From positions 62,001 through 126,000 of the forward strand of contig CANRSF010000004.1 in assembly GCA_947642445.1 (NCBI GenBank): a stretch of DNA of 64,000 nucleotides. The letters are read 5' to 3'. The DNA comes from an uncultured Collinsella sp. Lineage in GTDB: Bacteria > Actinomycetota > Coriobacteriia > Coriobacteriales > Coriobacteriaceae. The position numbers and the translations under genes are program-made. The notes under the pieces are model-generated. The model worked only from the letters and a program-made list of their open reading frames with translations. It made no database searches and was not told where the DNA came from. Positions within the stretch are counted from its first letter, which is position 1; each line of letters opens with the position of its first letter. Shown here one piece after another: positions 1-9,258 of this stretch.

Positions 1-114
1 AGAAGCGGCGAGAGCAAAGACCGCACTTAAAAGGGGCATATATGCCGCCGCCATGGGGCCACGGTGACGAATAGGACGCCGCTTGGGATGGCGACGGTAG
101 ATTCGGTTGTCCAT
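1..114 (-). CDS. N-terminus of an unidentified membrane or secreted protein (partial)
   Basis: Only the first 38 codons lie in the window; the gene continues beyond base 1. The ATG at 114 is preceded by an AGGAGC ribosome site. The product begins with a strongly basic stretch rich in Arg and His, followed by a hydrophobic run (MPLLSAVFALAAS), which looks like a signal or membrane anchor. It lies 98 nt downstream of the small metal-motif protein and is probably co-transcribed with it. A metal-uptake binding protein would fit that context, but this is only a guess. Confidence 0.5.
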   Translation of the reverse strand, partial: MDNRIYRRHPKRRPIRHRGPMAAAYMPLLSAVFALAAS

Positions 115-212
115 AGATTGCTCCTGAATTGAAAACGGCTGCGTCGGGGTGCCGACGGCCGAAGGCGATGCCGCTGTGGCACGCGGTAGCTATTTGATTC
201 AATTGGGAGCCG

Positions 213-581
213 TTAATCGTCCAGACGGACCCTGAGGGATAATAGGGTGACCGGGGCATATGAAGATCGCTCGGTGCCGATGACGGCTAGGGCGGAGATC
301 AGCAAGAGGGTGATGAACGATGTCGCGCCCACGGGGACGGTGTCACCGCCACGGGCGATCGACAGATTGCCGGCGAGCTCGGCGCAGATGGTGCAGCCCG
401 CGCCGGTGCAGTCATGATGCAACTCATGGGCGGTTGCGATGGGGGAGAGGATGGTTACCGCGAGAAGGGCGAAGACGAGAGCCAGGGCGAGCAGGCGAGT
501 GCGAACGGGCGGCATGGAGTCGCGTGCATCGCGATTCGGTGCTATATCTCGCCATGCCGAGGTGCTCAGCTCATCAGTCAT
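213..581 (-). CDS. Small membrane protein with a His/Cys metal-binding-like motif
   Basis: A 122-residue protein. I chose the ATG at 581 because AAGGGAGGGCAG precedes it directly; a longer reading to 719 has no such site. After a 25-residue polar leader there is a hydrophobic segment (about 27-50), then HELHHDCTGAGCTICAEL with clustered His and Cys, then a second hydrophobic segment (about 82-98). Small proteins with this HxxHHxC...CxxC layout are often found next to metal transport genes in anaerobes (family knowledge from memory). The motif suggests metal binding near the membrane. The precise role is unknown. Confidence 0.6.
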   Translation of the reverse strand: MTDELSTSAWRDIAPNRDARDSMPPVRTRLLALALVFALLAVTILSPIATAHELHHDCTGAGCTICAELAGNLSIARGGDTVPVGATSFITLLLISALAVIGTERSSYAPVTLLSLRVRLDD

Positions 582-864
582 CTGCCCTCCCTTCCTCTCA
601 TCTGGGCATATTTCATCTGGAGGATTGTAGTCTTGAGAAGCTGATTCACAAAGTTGCCGCGCTAAAACTTCATGCTTTCCGGTCCGCCTTGGGGCTGCGC
701 ATAAGTTATCCTCCGACATTCAGAAAATCTAAGTGCCAAAAAATAAGATTTTTTGACTCTGTGTTGTATAACCCGCCATTCGTGGGTACCATTCAACGCG
801 TACGCAAACAAAAAGGGTTAACCCGCGCGGCATGACCGCGCGGCCCACAAAGGAGGAAACAAGC
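582..864. other. Divergent intergenic region upstream of groES
   Basis: About 280 bp between the minus-strand small protein and groES. It is AT-rich compared with its surroundings around 720-770 and holds a TATAAC at 767-772 that could be a -10 box for groESL. I found neither a CIRCE palindrome (TTAGCACTC-N9-GAGTGCTAA) nor a clean HAIR site (CTTGAGT-N7-ACTCAAG), so the heat-shock control element is not identified. Confidence 0.4.
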
Positions 865-1158
865 ATGTCGTCTTTGAAGCCGCTTGCAGATCGCGTCCTG
901 GTCAAGCCCGACGAGGCCGAGCAGAAGACCGCCTCTGGTCTGTACATCGCCAGCAACGCTCAAGAGAAGCCGCAGCGCGGCACCATCGTTGCCGTGGGCG
1001 CCGGCAAGGTCAACGACAAGGGTGAGCGCATCCCCATGGACGTCAAGGTCGGCGACGTTGTCATCTACGGTAAGTTCGGTGGCAACGAGGTCAAGGTCGA
1101 CGGCGAGAAGTATCTGCTCATGCGCGCCGACGACATCTACGCAGTCGTCGAGGCCTAG
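865..1158 (+). CDS. groS: Co-chaperonin GroES
   Basis: A 97-residue protein of normal GroES length. It caps the GroEL folding chamber in the cytoplasm. The start at 865 follows AAAGGAGGAAACAAGC; an in-frame ATG at 832 would add 11 residues not seen in the family. The N-terminus MSSLKPLADRVLVKPDEAE and the mobile-loop region with TASGLYI are typical. groEL follows after 96 nt, the classical groESL order. Confidence 0.97.
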   Translation: MSSLKPLADRVLVKPDEAEQKTASGLYIASNAQEKPQRGTIVAVGAGKVNDKGERIPMDVKVGDVVIYGKFGGNEVKVDGEKYLLMRADDIYAVVEA

Positions 1159-1176
1159 TCTCGTCAGAATCTCTGA

Positions 1177-2892
<1,716 letters not shown>

Positions 2893-2918
2893 GGCCGACA
2901 AGGTCTAGAACTCCCACC

Positions 2919-3063
2919 GGGAATCCGGGGGCGTGACGGGGGCTTCCCTCCGGAACGTCCTCGGACATGCAAAGAGGCTCCGCATCGCGCTTCGCGCTGC
3001 GGAGCCTCTTTGCGTCCTGCGGAATGTTCCGGAGGGAAGCCCCCGTCACGCCCCCGGATTCCC
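2919..3063. repeat. 145-nt near-perfect palindrome after groEL
   Basis: The outer arms 2919-2956 and 3026-3063 are exact inverted complements over 38 bp. The inner arms 2969-2984 and 2998-3013 are exact over 16 bp and close on a GCGC-TTC-GCGC tip. The two 12-nt stretches between outer and inner arms (GTCCTCGGACAT and GTCCTGCGGAAT) can each fold into a small side hairpin, so the RNA could form a long stem with three loops on top. It probably ends groESL transcription, but it is far longer than an ordinary terminator and has no clear T-run. Confidence 0.85.
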
Positions 3064-3121
3064 TGCGTTTACGGCCTTGAGGTCGGCGGGCGGAGAAGGA
3101 CGTGGTCGATAGGGATACGTG

Positions 3122-3254
3122 TCCCCTTCGCTGTTTCGCGCTTTGCGCGAAAGGCGCGCTACTTTGGGATGGATGGGGAACGTGGTTGTTGCGGTGGCTT
3201 TTCCCTTTTGCTGTTTCGCGGCTTTGCCGCGAAAAGCGCAGCACTTTGGGATGG
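3122..3254. repeat. Two direct copies of a hairpin-bearing intergenic repeat
   Basis: Copies at about 3122-3171 and 3201-3254 share CTGTTTCGCG...GCGAAAnGCGC...ACTTTGGGATGG with a period of about 79 bp. Each copy carries its own small hairpin (TTCGCGCTTTGCGCGAA and TTCGCGGCTTTGCCGCGAA) with compensating differences. There is no convincing coding region. It lies between the groEL palindrome and the FMN riboswitch. Confidence 0.7.
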
Positions 3255-3371
3255 GCGGGTACGTTATTGTCGCGCTGCTCTGTCCCGGCCGCATTTCTAG
3301 AGCGTTTCCCCCGCCATAAATTACCCTTGGCATACTTGCGCGAAAGCCTACTGGTGCTACACTTGCAATTG

Positions 3372-3559
3372 CTGTTTCAGGGCGGGGTGAAATTCCCCAC
3401 TGGCGGTAAATCGGGCGGTGCTAAAGGGGTGCCGTGGCGCAGGCGAGGTGCCTGCGGCCGAGCCGATGAGTCCGCGACCCGTGTGTGCGTTGGTTCGCAT
3501 GCCGGCTGAACTGGTGAGATCCCAGTACCAACGGTTAGAGTCCGGATGAAAGAGGCAGG
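3372..3559 (+). promoter_or_regulatory. FMN riboswitch (RFN element)
   Basis: The conserved blocks appear in order: CAGGGCGGGGTGAAATTCC, then ACTGGCGGTAAAT, AGCCGATGAGTCCGCGACCC, GAACTGGTGAGATCCCAG, ACCAACGGTTAGAGTCCGG and ATGAAAGAGG. An extended variable arm lies in the middle. It sits directly upstream of ribU. FMN binding is expected to reduce expression of the riboflavin importer. The 3' end lies only a few bases before the ribU start, so control of translation initiation is plausible. Confidence 0.96.
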
Positions 3560-3566
3560 TGATCTT

Positions 3567-4157
3567 ATGTCTGAACAGTCGCAGCATATCCATTTTGAGA
3601 ACACGAATAGGTGGAGCACCAAACAGCTCGTTACCATGGCGCTGATGTGTGCCTTGGGCGCCCTGTTTATGTACGTGCAGCTGCCTATCCTTCCTTCGGC
3701 GCCGTTTTTGACGTATGACCCGTCGCTGGTGCCGGCGATGGTGTGCGGTTTTGCGTATGGTCCTGGCGCCGGTACTGCTGTTGCCGTTATGGCGATTGTT
3801 ATCCATGCGCTTACCACGGGCGATTGGGTCGGTGCGCTTATGAACTTGGTTGCCACGCTGGGCTACATTCTGCCTGCGGCTATCGTCTACCAAAAGATGC
3901 ATACCTATAAGGGTGCCGTGATTGGCCTGGCGCTGGGCGTTGTTGCCGCTACGGCGCTTTCTATGGTCGCAAACCTTACCATTGGTGTTTGGTTCTGGTA
4001 TGGCTCGGTCGATGTGATCGCTCCGCTCATGATTTCTGCCGTGCTGCCGTTTAACCTCATCAAGACCGTGCTCAACTCGGTGTTGACATTGGCGGTGTAC
4101 AAGGCGGTCTCCAACCTCATCACACCCAAGAAGGACCAGGTCAAAGGCCGCGCATGA
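3567..4157 (+). CDS. ribU: Riboflavin transporter substrate-binding (S) component of an ECF system
   Basis: A 196-residue hydrophobic protein with about six membrane segments, the size of ECF S-components. The riboflavin assignment rests mainly on the FMN riboswitch directly upstream, and on resemblance to the RibU/ECF-S family (for example the conserved region around residues 25-60, MALMCALGALFMYV onward). The ATG at 3567 is preferred over 3546, because 3546 lies inside the last conserved block of the riboswitch. Its stop overlaps the ATPase start by 4 nt (ATGA), showing translational coupling. Confidence 0.9.
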   Translation: MSEQSQHIHFENTNRWSTKQLVTMALMCALGALFMYVQLPILPSAPFLTYDPSLVPAMVCGFAYGPGAGTAVAVMAIVIHALTTGDWVGALMNLVATLGYILPAAIVYQKMHTYKGAVIGLALGVVAATALSMVANLTIGVWFWYGSVDVIAPLMISAVLPFNLIKTVLNSVLTLAVYKAVSNLITPKKDQVKGRA

Positions 4158-6058
4158 TTGAGTGTCGGGGCGTTTCCTTTAGTTATGACGGTGCCACACC
4201 GGCGCTCGATGGCATCGATCTGAACATCGAGAATGGCGAGTTTTTCTGCATTCTCGGCGGAAACGGGTCGGGCAAGTCGACGTTTGTCAAGCATTTGAAC
4301 GCGCTGCTGCAGCCCGATGCGGGAACGGTGCGCGTCAACGGCATGGACGCGTCCGATCCCGAGCTGGTCTACGACATTCGCTCGACTGCGGGCATGGTGT
4401 TCCAGAATCCCGACGACCAGCTGGTGGCGACGCTTGTCGAGGACGATGTTGCGTTTGGTCCCGAGAACCTAGGGGTCGAATCGGCCCAGATCGCGCAGCG
4501 CGTGCGCGAGGCGCTGAAGGCCGTGGGTCTGGTGGGCTTTGAGCGCCATGAGACCCATGCGCTTTCGGGCGGCCAAAAGCAGCGCGTGGCGCTTGCCGGC
4601 GTGCTCGCCATGGAACCGCGCGTGCTCATTTTGGACGAGGCGTCCTCGATGCTCGATCCGCGCGGGCGCAAGGGCCTTATGAAGGCCTGCCACGCGCTGC
4701 ACGAACGCGGTATGACCATCGTGATGATTACGCACTTTATGGAAGAGGCCGCTGAGGCCGATCGCGTTGCCGTCTTCCAAGCGGGCCGCGTTGCCATGCT
4801 CGGTGCGCCCGAGGAAATCTTGACGCGGGCGGACGAACTTGCGCAGCTCAACCTGGACATGCCGGAGTCGTGCCGTCTTGGCAGGGCGCTTCGCGCGAAG
4901 GGCGTGCCCATTTGCGCACAGGTGCGCGAGGCGGATATGGTCGCCGATATAGCGCAGGCTTATGCCGAGCGGAGTAGGACAGGCATCGCCGGGCGGCCTT
5001 TCGCATCCGATCCTCGTATTCCCGACAACGTCTCCTCTGCAATCGATAGCGCAGATGCGCTGGAGCCCGTCATCGAGATTTCGCACCTTTCGTATAGCTA
5101 TTCGCTGAGCGCCCGCGAGCGTCGCCGTTGGCGCAAGCGCTCAGCCGCCGAGGGCGCATCGAACAAACAGGCCCTCTGGGGCAACGACCCTAGCAGCCCC
5201 TGGGCGTTGCGCAATGTGTCGCTAACGGTGCGCCGTGGCGAGTTCCTGGGGCTAGCAGGTCATACCGGTTCGGGCAAGTCGACGCTGGCCCAGCATCTCA
5301 ACGGCCTGATTCGTCCCCAGGAGGGTTCCGTTTACGCGTTGGGGCTCGACCTGGCAAACAAGAAAGATGCCGCCGCGGTTAAGGCAAAAGTCGGCGTGGT
5401 GTTTCAATATCCCGAGCGTCAGCTGTTTGCCGAGACCGTGGCACAGGACGTGGCGTTTGGTCCGCATAACCTTGGCTTGTCACAGGCCGAGGTTGCCCGC
5501 CGTGTTGCGTCATCGCTCGCGCGCGTGGGCCTCGACCTGGCCGCGGTGGGCGACAAGAGCCCCTTTGAGCTCTCGGGCGGGCAGCAGCGGCGCGTGGCGT
5601 TTGCCGGCGTGCTTGCCATGGAGCCCGAGGTCCTGGTACTCGATGAGCCCATGGCGGGGCTCGATCCGGCGGCACGCAGTGATTTCCTGGAGCTCATCGA
5701 TCGACTTCCCCATGGGGGCCTGACCGTCGTCATGGTCTCACACAGTATGGATGACCTTGCCAATTGCTGCGACCGTATTGTCGTGATGAACGAGGGCTCG
5801 GTGTTTGCCGAGGGCACGCCCGCTCAGGTTTTTGCGCATGCGGATGAGCTTAAATCAATCGGTTTGGGTGTTCCCGCTGCCCAGCGCATGGCACTGGCGC
5901 TTGCGAAGGCAGGCGTGCCGCTGCGCTTTGACGGCCTCTATACGGTTGAGTCGCTGGCAGACGAGTTGGTGGACCTGCTAATCGGTCGCTCGGACGGTCC
6001 TTCTAACGTCGCGGACATTGCTAAATCCAAGACGGTCGCGCGAGAGGAGGGCTGCTAA
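4154..6058 (+). CDS. ecfA: ECF transporter ATPase, two ABC domains fused in one chain
   Basis: A 634-residue protein holding two complete ABC ATPase domains; most ECF systems encode these as separate EcfA1 and EcfA2. Domain 1 has Walker A GGNGSGKST (about 35-43), a Q-loop FQNPDDQ, signature LSGGQKQR and Walker B VLILDEASSMLDP. Domain 2 has GHTGSGKST (about 370), FQYPERQ, LSGGQQRR and VLVLDEPMAGLDP. A linker of about 60 residues joins them. In domain 1 the residues after the Walker B aspartate are EAS rather than EPT. It energises uptake of vitamins bound by S-components. Confidence 0.95.
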   Translation: MIECRGVSFSYDGATPALDGIDLNIENGEFFCILGGNGSGKSTFVKHLNALLQPDAGTVRVNGMDASDPELVYDIRSTAGMVFQNPDDQLVATLVEDDVAFGPENLGVESAQIAQRVREALKAVGLVGFERHETHALSGGQKQRVALAGVLAMEPRVLILDEASSMLDPRGRKGLMKACHALHERGMTIVMITHFMEEAAEADRVAVFQAGRVAMLGAPEEILTRADELAQLNLDMPESCRLGRALRAKGVPICAQVREADMVADIAQAYAERSRTGIAGRPFASDPRIPDNVSSAIDSADALEPVIEISHLSYSYSLSARERRRWRKRSAAEGASNKQALWGNDPSSPWALRNVSLTVRRGEFLGLAGHTGSGKSTLAQHLNGLIRPQEGSVYALGLDLANKKDAAAVKAKVGVVFQYPERQLFAETVAQDVAFGPHNLGLSQAEVARRVASSLARVGLDLAAVGDKSPFELSGGQQRRVAFAGVLAMEPEVLVLDEPMAGLDPAARSDFLELIDRLPHGGLTVVMVSHSMDDLANCCDRIVVMNEGSVFAEGTPAQVFAHADELKSIGLGVPAAQRMALALAKAGVPLRFDGLYTVESLADELVDLLIGRSDGPSNVADIAKSKTVAREEGC

Positions 6059-6858
6059 TGGAGGCGTTTTCGTTCGGCAGCTACTATCCCGGCGATAGTG
6101 CAATCCACCGCCTGGACCCGCGAACTAAGTTGCTCTTGGGCTTTGTGTTTCTGATCACGACACTCACGGTCGGCAGCTTCCGCGGACTGGTTCCGGTCGC
6201 TATCTTCGTTGTCCTGATCTATACCGTGTCCCGGGTGCCGGCTCGTCGCGTCCTGTCATCGATGGCGCCGCTGCTGGCAATCGTCGCGGTGGTCGCGGTG
6301 CTCAACCTGTTTTCCGACCAGAGCGGGCGCATTCTGTGGCAGCTCGGCTTTTTGCAGATAAGCGAGGGCTCGCTGCATTCCGCCGTCTTTATGGCGTGCC
6401 GCCTGACCTTGATGATGGCCGGTATGAGCGCTATCACGCTCACCACACCGACGCTCGACCTCACCGCGGGCTTTGAGCGCCTGCTCGCGCCGTTTGCGCG
6501 TGTGGGACTTCCTGCGCACGAGCTCGGCATGATCATGGGCATCGCGCTGCGCTTTATGCCGCAGTTTGCCACCGAGATGAAGCAGGCGGCCGATGCGCAG
6601 GCGAGCCGCGGTGCGCGCGTGACGGGAGGCCCGCTCGGCGGCGTGCGTATGCTCGGCAGCGTGGCGATTCCGCTGTTCACGGGTGTGTTCCGTCATGCCG
6701 AAACGCTTTCTGCCGCCATGGATGCCCGTTGCTATCATGGCGAGCAGGGCCGCACGCGTCTGCATGCGCTTGCATTTGGCCGCGGCGATGCGTTGGCGGC
6801 GGTGGTGACGGCGTTGCTGCTCATCTGCGTCATCGTCATCAATCTTCAACTTGTTTAG
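6058..6858 (+). CDS. ecfT: ECF transporter transmembrane (T) component
   Basis: A 266-residue EcfT/CbiQ-family membrane protein. The N-terminal SIHRLDPRTKLLLGF motif is typical, several hydrophobic segments follow, and the coupling-helix region contains ASRGARVTGG, matching the Ala-Arg-Gly signature that contacts the ATPase. Its ATG overlaps the ATPase stop by one base. With ribU and ecfA it forms one operon under the FMN riboswitch. The same A/T module may also serve S-components encoded elsewhere (general ECF knowledge). Confidence 0.94.
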   Translation: MEAFSFGSYYPGDSAIHRLDPRTKLLLGFVFLITTLTVGSFRGLVPVAIFVVLIYTVSRVPARRVLSSMAPLLAIVAVVAVLNLFSDQSGRILWQLGFLQISEGSLHSAVFMACRLTLMMAGMSAITLTTPTLDLTAGFERLLAPFARVGLPAHELGMIMGIALRFMPQFATEMKQAADAQASRGARVTGGPLGGVRMLGSVAIPLFTGVFRHAETLSAAMDARCYHGEQGRTRLHALAFGRGDALAAVVTALLLICVIVINLQLV

Positions 6859-6888
6859 GCGCGATTCGAGCGCAGGAAAGGGGTCCCC

Positions 6889-7335
6889 ATGACCGACAAC
6901 GACCGCACGGCGCAGCTCGAGCGCGCCTGTTCGTATCTTAGGCGTATTCCGGCGTGGTATCTCGCCACGATTGACGTGACGGACGGACATCAGCCGCGCG
7001 TGAGGCCGTTCTCGTTTGCCATGGTCGATGATGGCAAGCTGTGGTTTTGCACCTCGCGCGATAAGGACGTGTGGGCCGAGCTCAGCACGAATCCCAAGTT
7101 TGAGGTTTCGGGTTGGAAACCGGGGGAGTGTTGGATTGTGCTGACCGGCGAGGCCGCGCTCGAGGACGACGCGGTCGTGAGCGACCGGGTGCGCCAAGCC
7201 GGCTTTAAGCACATGGTGGGCATCGGCGAAGACCACGAGGGCGCCAACGACGGTCGCCTTGCGTTTTTCTCGGTGCGCAACATCGCCGCCCGCTTCTGCG
7301 ATATCGACGGCAGCGAGGAGCGCCTGGAGCTCTAG
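6889..7335 (+). CDS. Pyridoxamine 5'-phosphate oxidase-fold flavin-binding-like protein
   Basis: A 148-residue single-domain protein of the split-barrel PNPOx-like group. Recognisable parts are the N-terminal YLRRIPAWYLATID, the central RPFSFAMVDDGKLWFCT strand pair and the GEAALEDD turn. These proteins usually bind a flavin or related cofactor, but the substrate is unknown. It lies 30 nt after ecfT and could be read from the same transcript, and the riboflavin context is suggestive. A close paralogue follows immediately. The start has AAAGGGGTCCCC upstream. Confidence 0.8.
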   Translation: MTDNDRTAQLERACSYLRRIPAWYLATIDVTDGHQPRVRPFSFAMVDDGKLWFCTSRDKDVWAELSTNPKFEVSGWKPGECWIVLTGEAALEDDAVVSDRVRQAGFKHMVGIGEDHEGANDGRLAFFSVRNIAARFCDIDGSEERLEL

Positions 7336-7386
7336 CGCGTCTCAAATTAACTACCCATCTCAAAATGGCGAGCGTCAGGAGGAAAC

Positions 7387-7797
7387 ATGGACGGATTGAA
7401 TACGGTGCTGGAGTATCTGACGTCGGTGCCGGCATGGTATTTGGCGACGAGCGTTGACGGACAGCCGCATGTGCGTCCGTTTTCGTTTGCGCAGATCCAG
7501 GACGGCAAGCTGTGGTTTGTAACGGCGCGCACCAAAGACGTGTGGCAAGAGCTGCTGCAAAACCAGCGCTTTGAGGCCACGAGTTGGTGGCCGGGCCATG
7601 GCTGGCTCATCTTGCGCGGGCGTGCCGGCTTGGATGACCGGGCTTTAGGCGAAATGCGCGAAGCCGGGTGGAAGCATCTAGAGCACCTGGGCGAGCACTA
7701 TGAGGGGCCTAACGACCCCACGCTCGTCTTCTTTAGCGTCGAGGATCCCGAGGCTTTTATCTGCAATCACGACGAATGGGTGCCGGTCGAGCTCTAG
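7387..7797 (+). CDS. Second PNPOx-fold protein, tandem paralogue
   Basis: A 136-residue protein sharing the layout and many exact words with the preceding gene: YL.S.PAWYLAT, VRPFSFAQIQDGKLWFVT, KDVW, GEHYEGPND, and an acidic C-terminus ending in EL. The two genes probably arose by local duplication and have since diverged. A flavin-dependent redox role is possible. AGGAGGAAAC precedes the ATG, and a strong terminator follows at 7835. Confidence 0.8.
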   Translation: MDGLNTVLEYLTSVPAWYLATSVDGQPHVRPFSFAQIQDGKLWFVTARTKDVWQELLQNQRFEATSWWPGHGWLILRGRAGLDDRALGEMREAGWKHLEHLGEHYEGPNDPTLVFFSVEDPEAFICNHDEWVPVEL

Positions 7798-7834
7798 CCA
7801 GCTGGCTCATCCTAACAACTTGGTTTTCGCATGG

Positions 7835-7888
7835 GCGGGCCCCGTATTGCCCGGCGCCGTTAGGAGCGCCGGTCAATACGGGGCCCGC
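7835..7888 (+). terminator. Strong hairpin after the PNPOx pair
   Basis: The 15-bp arms GCGGGCCCCGTATTG (7835-7849) and its exact complement (7874-7888) enclose a further GGCGCC/GGCGCC-type inner stem. It separates the ribU-PNPOx group from the arginine operon. The T-run downstream is short. Confidence 0.75.
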
Positions 7889-7933
7889 TCCATTTGTCAA
7901 TTCCTTCAAGCGAATGTGTCGGGAATGTTTCAA

Positions 7934-7947
7934 TGCATGAATATGCA
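7934..7947. promoter_or_regulatory. Possible ARG box (ArgR operator)
   Basis: TGCATGAATATGCA is a near-palindrome that resembles the TGAATA-core ArgR half-sites, and it lies about 110 nt upstream of argC. A second ATGCAT occurs at about 7973. The match to the consensus is partial, and argR is not in the window, so this is tentative. Confidence 0.35.
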
Positions 7948-8054
7948 AGCCATTTACGTAATCATGCATCTTTTGGTGCTAAAGTTTCAACCCACTTCAT
8001 AACGACCGCTGCGAAATGCGCATCGGTGCATAAATCGCAGACAAGGAGTCTGAT

Positions 8055-9125
8055 ATGTCTTTGAAGGTTGGAATCGTCGGCGCGGCTGGATATGCCGGAG
8101 CCGAGCTCATTCGCCTCGTCCTCGGTCATCCCGAGTTTGAACTTGTTGCCATTACGTCCAACGCCGATGCCGGCCAGCCGCTGTCTGCGGTGTACCCGAG
8201 CTTCACCGGCGTAAGCGATCTTGCCTTTACGACGCATGATGCCCCCGAGCTCAAGAACTGCGACGCGGTCTTTTTGGCCGTGCCGCACACGGCTGCCATG
8301 GCACAGGTGCCCGCCTTGCTTGCCGCGGGAGTCTCCTGCATTGACCTCTCGGCCGACTATCGCCTGAGCGATCCGGCCACCTTTGAGGCCTGGTATGCCG
8401 CCGAGCACACGAGCCCCGAGCTACTCAAGAGCCGCGCCTTTGGTCTGCCCGAGCTATTCTGCCAGGATTTGGAGACCGCTGCATCCGACCACGCCGCCGG
8501 CAAGCCCGTACTGGTCGCCTGCGCCGGTTGCTATCCCACCGCAACGAGCCTTGCCGCCGCGCCTGCCGTGCGCGCCGGCTGGGTTGCCCAGAGCGGCCCC
8601 GTGATTGTCGATGCCATTAGCGGCGTGACGGGTGCCGGTAAGTCCTGCAACGCCCGTACGCATTTTTGCAGCGCGGACGAAAACCTGGAGGCCTATGGCG
8701 TTGGCAAGCATCGTCACACGCCCGAAATCGAGCAGATCTTGGGCCTAACCGATCGTGTCGTCTTTACCCCGCACCTGGCACCGCTCAAGCGCGGTCTGCT
8801 CTCTACGGTGACGATGCCGCTTACGCCGCAGGCTATCGATACCTTGACCCTTGAGGATGTCGTCGACCATTACAAGCAGTTCTACGCCGGTCGCACCTTT
8901 GTGCGCGTGCTCGATGCCGGCGAGCAGCCCAAGACGGCCTCGGTCGTCGGCACCAATGCTGCCCAGATCGGCCTTGCACTCAACAAGCGCGCGGGCGTGC
9001 TGGTGGCGACGGGAGCGATCGACAATCTGTGCAAGGGTGCTGCCGGTCAGGCGGTCCAGTGCGCCAACATCGTCTTTGGTTTTGACGAGCGACGAGGCTT
9101 GCCCACAGTGGCGTGCCCGGTGTAG
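8055..9125 (+). CDS. argC: N-acetyl-gamma-glutamyl-phosphate reductase
   Basis: A 356-residue enzyme that reduces N-acetylglutamyl phosphate to the semialdehyde with NADPH in the ornithine/arginine pathway. The N-terminal GAAGYAGAELIRL is the dinucleotide-binding start, and ACAGCYPTATSL carries the catalytic cysteine (Cys159). AAGGAGTCTGAT precedes the ATG. It is the first gene of argCJBD. The length is normal. Confidence 0.97.
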   Translation: MSLKVGIVGAAGYAGAELIRLVLGHPEFELVAITSNADAGQPLSAVYPSFTGVSDLAFTTHDAPELKNCDAVFLAVPHTAAMAQVPALLAAGVSCIDLSADYRLSDPATFEAWYAAEHTSPELLKSRAFGLPELFCQDLETAASDHAAGKPVLVACAGCYPTATSLAAAPAVRAGWVAQSGPVIVDAISGVTGAGKSCNARTHFCSADENLEAYGVGKHRHTPEIEQILGLTDRVVFTPHLAPLKRGLLSTVTMPLTPQAIDTLTLEDVVDHYKQFYAGRTFVRVLDAGEQPKTASVVGTNAAQIGLALNKRAGVLVATGAIDNLCKGAAGQAVQCANIVFGFDERRGLPTVACPV

Positions 9126-9258
9126 CACATTCGATTGTTAACGATTTGGTAGTCGGGCATCGAGTGGGGCGCCACTCTTAAGCTGGTCTCATGATTGTGG
9201 CTGGCATGGCGCACCAACCGATGCCCTTTTTTGTTTGACATAAGGAGTCATAAAGACG

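Noticed and set aside
320..835. 171-codon plus-strand ORF over the small membrane-protein gene
   Set aside because: It is antisense to a gene with a clear ribosome site and motif; the translation is rich in Arg and His with no family features.
582..864. CIRCE or HAIR heat-shock operator upstream of groES
   Set aside because: CTTGAGA...TTCACAA near 643 is only a loose match to HAIR with wrong spacing, and no CIRCE palindrome was found.
3010..3300. Overlapping ORFs in the groEL-ribU gap
   Set aside because: They are made of the palindrome and the direct repeats, and their translations are Arg-rich without motifs.
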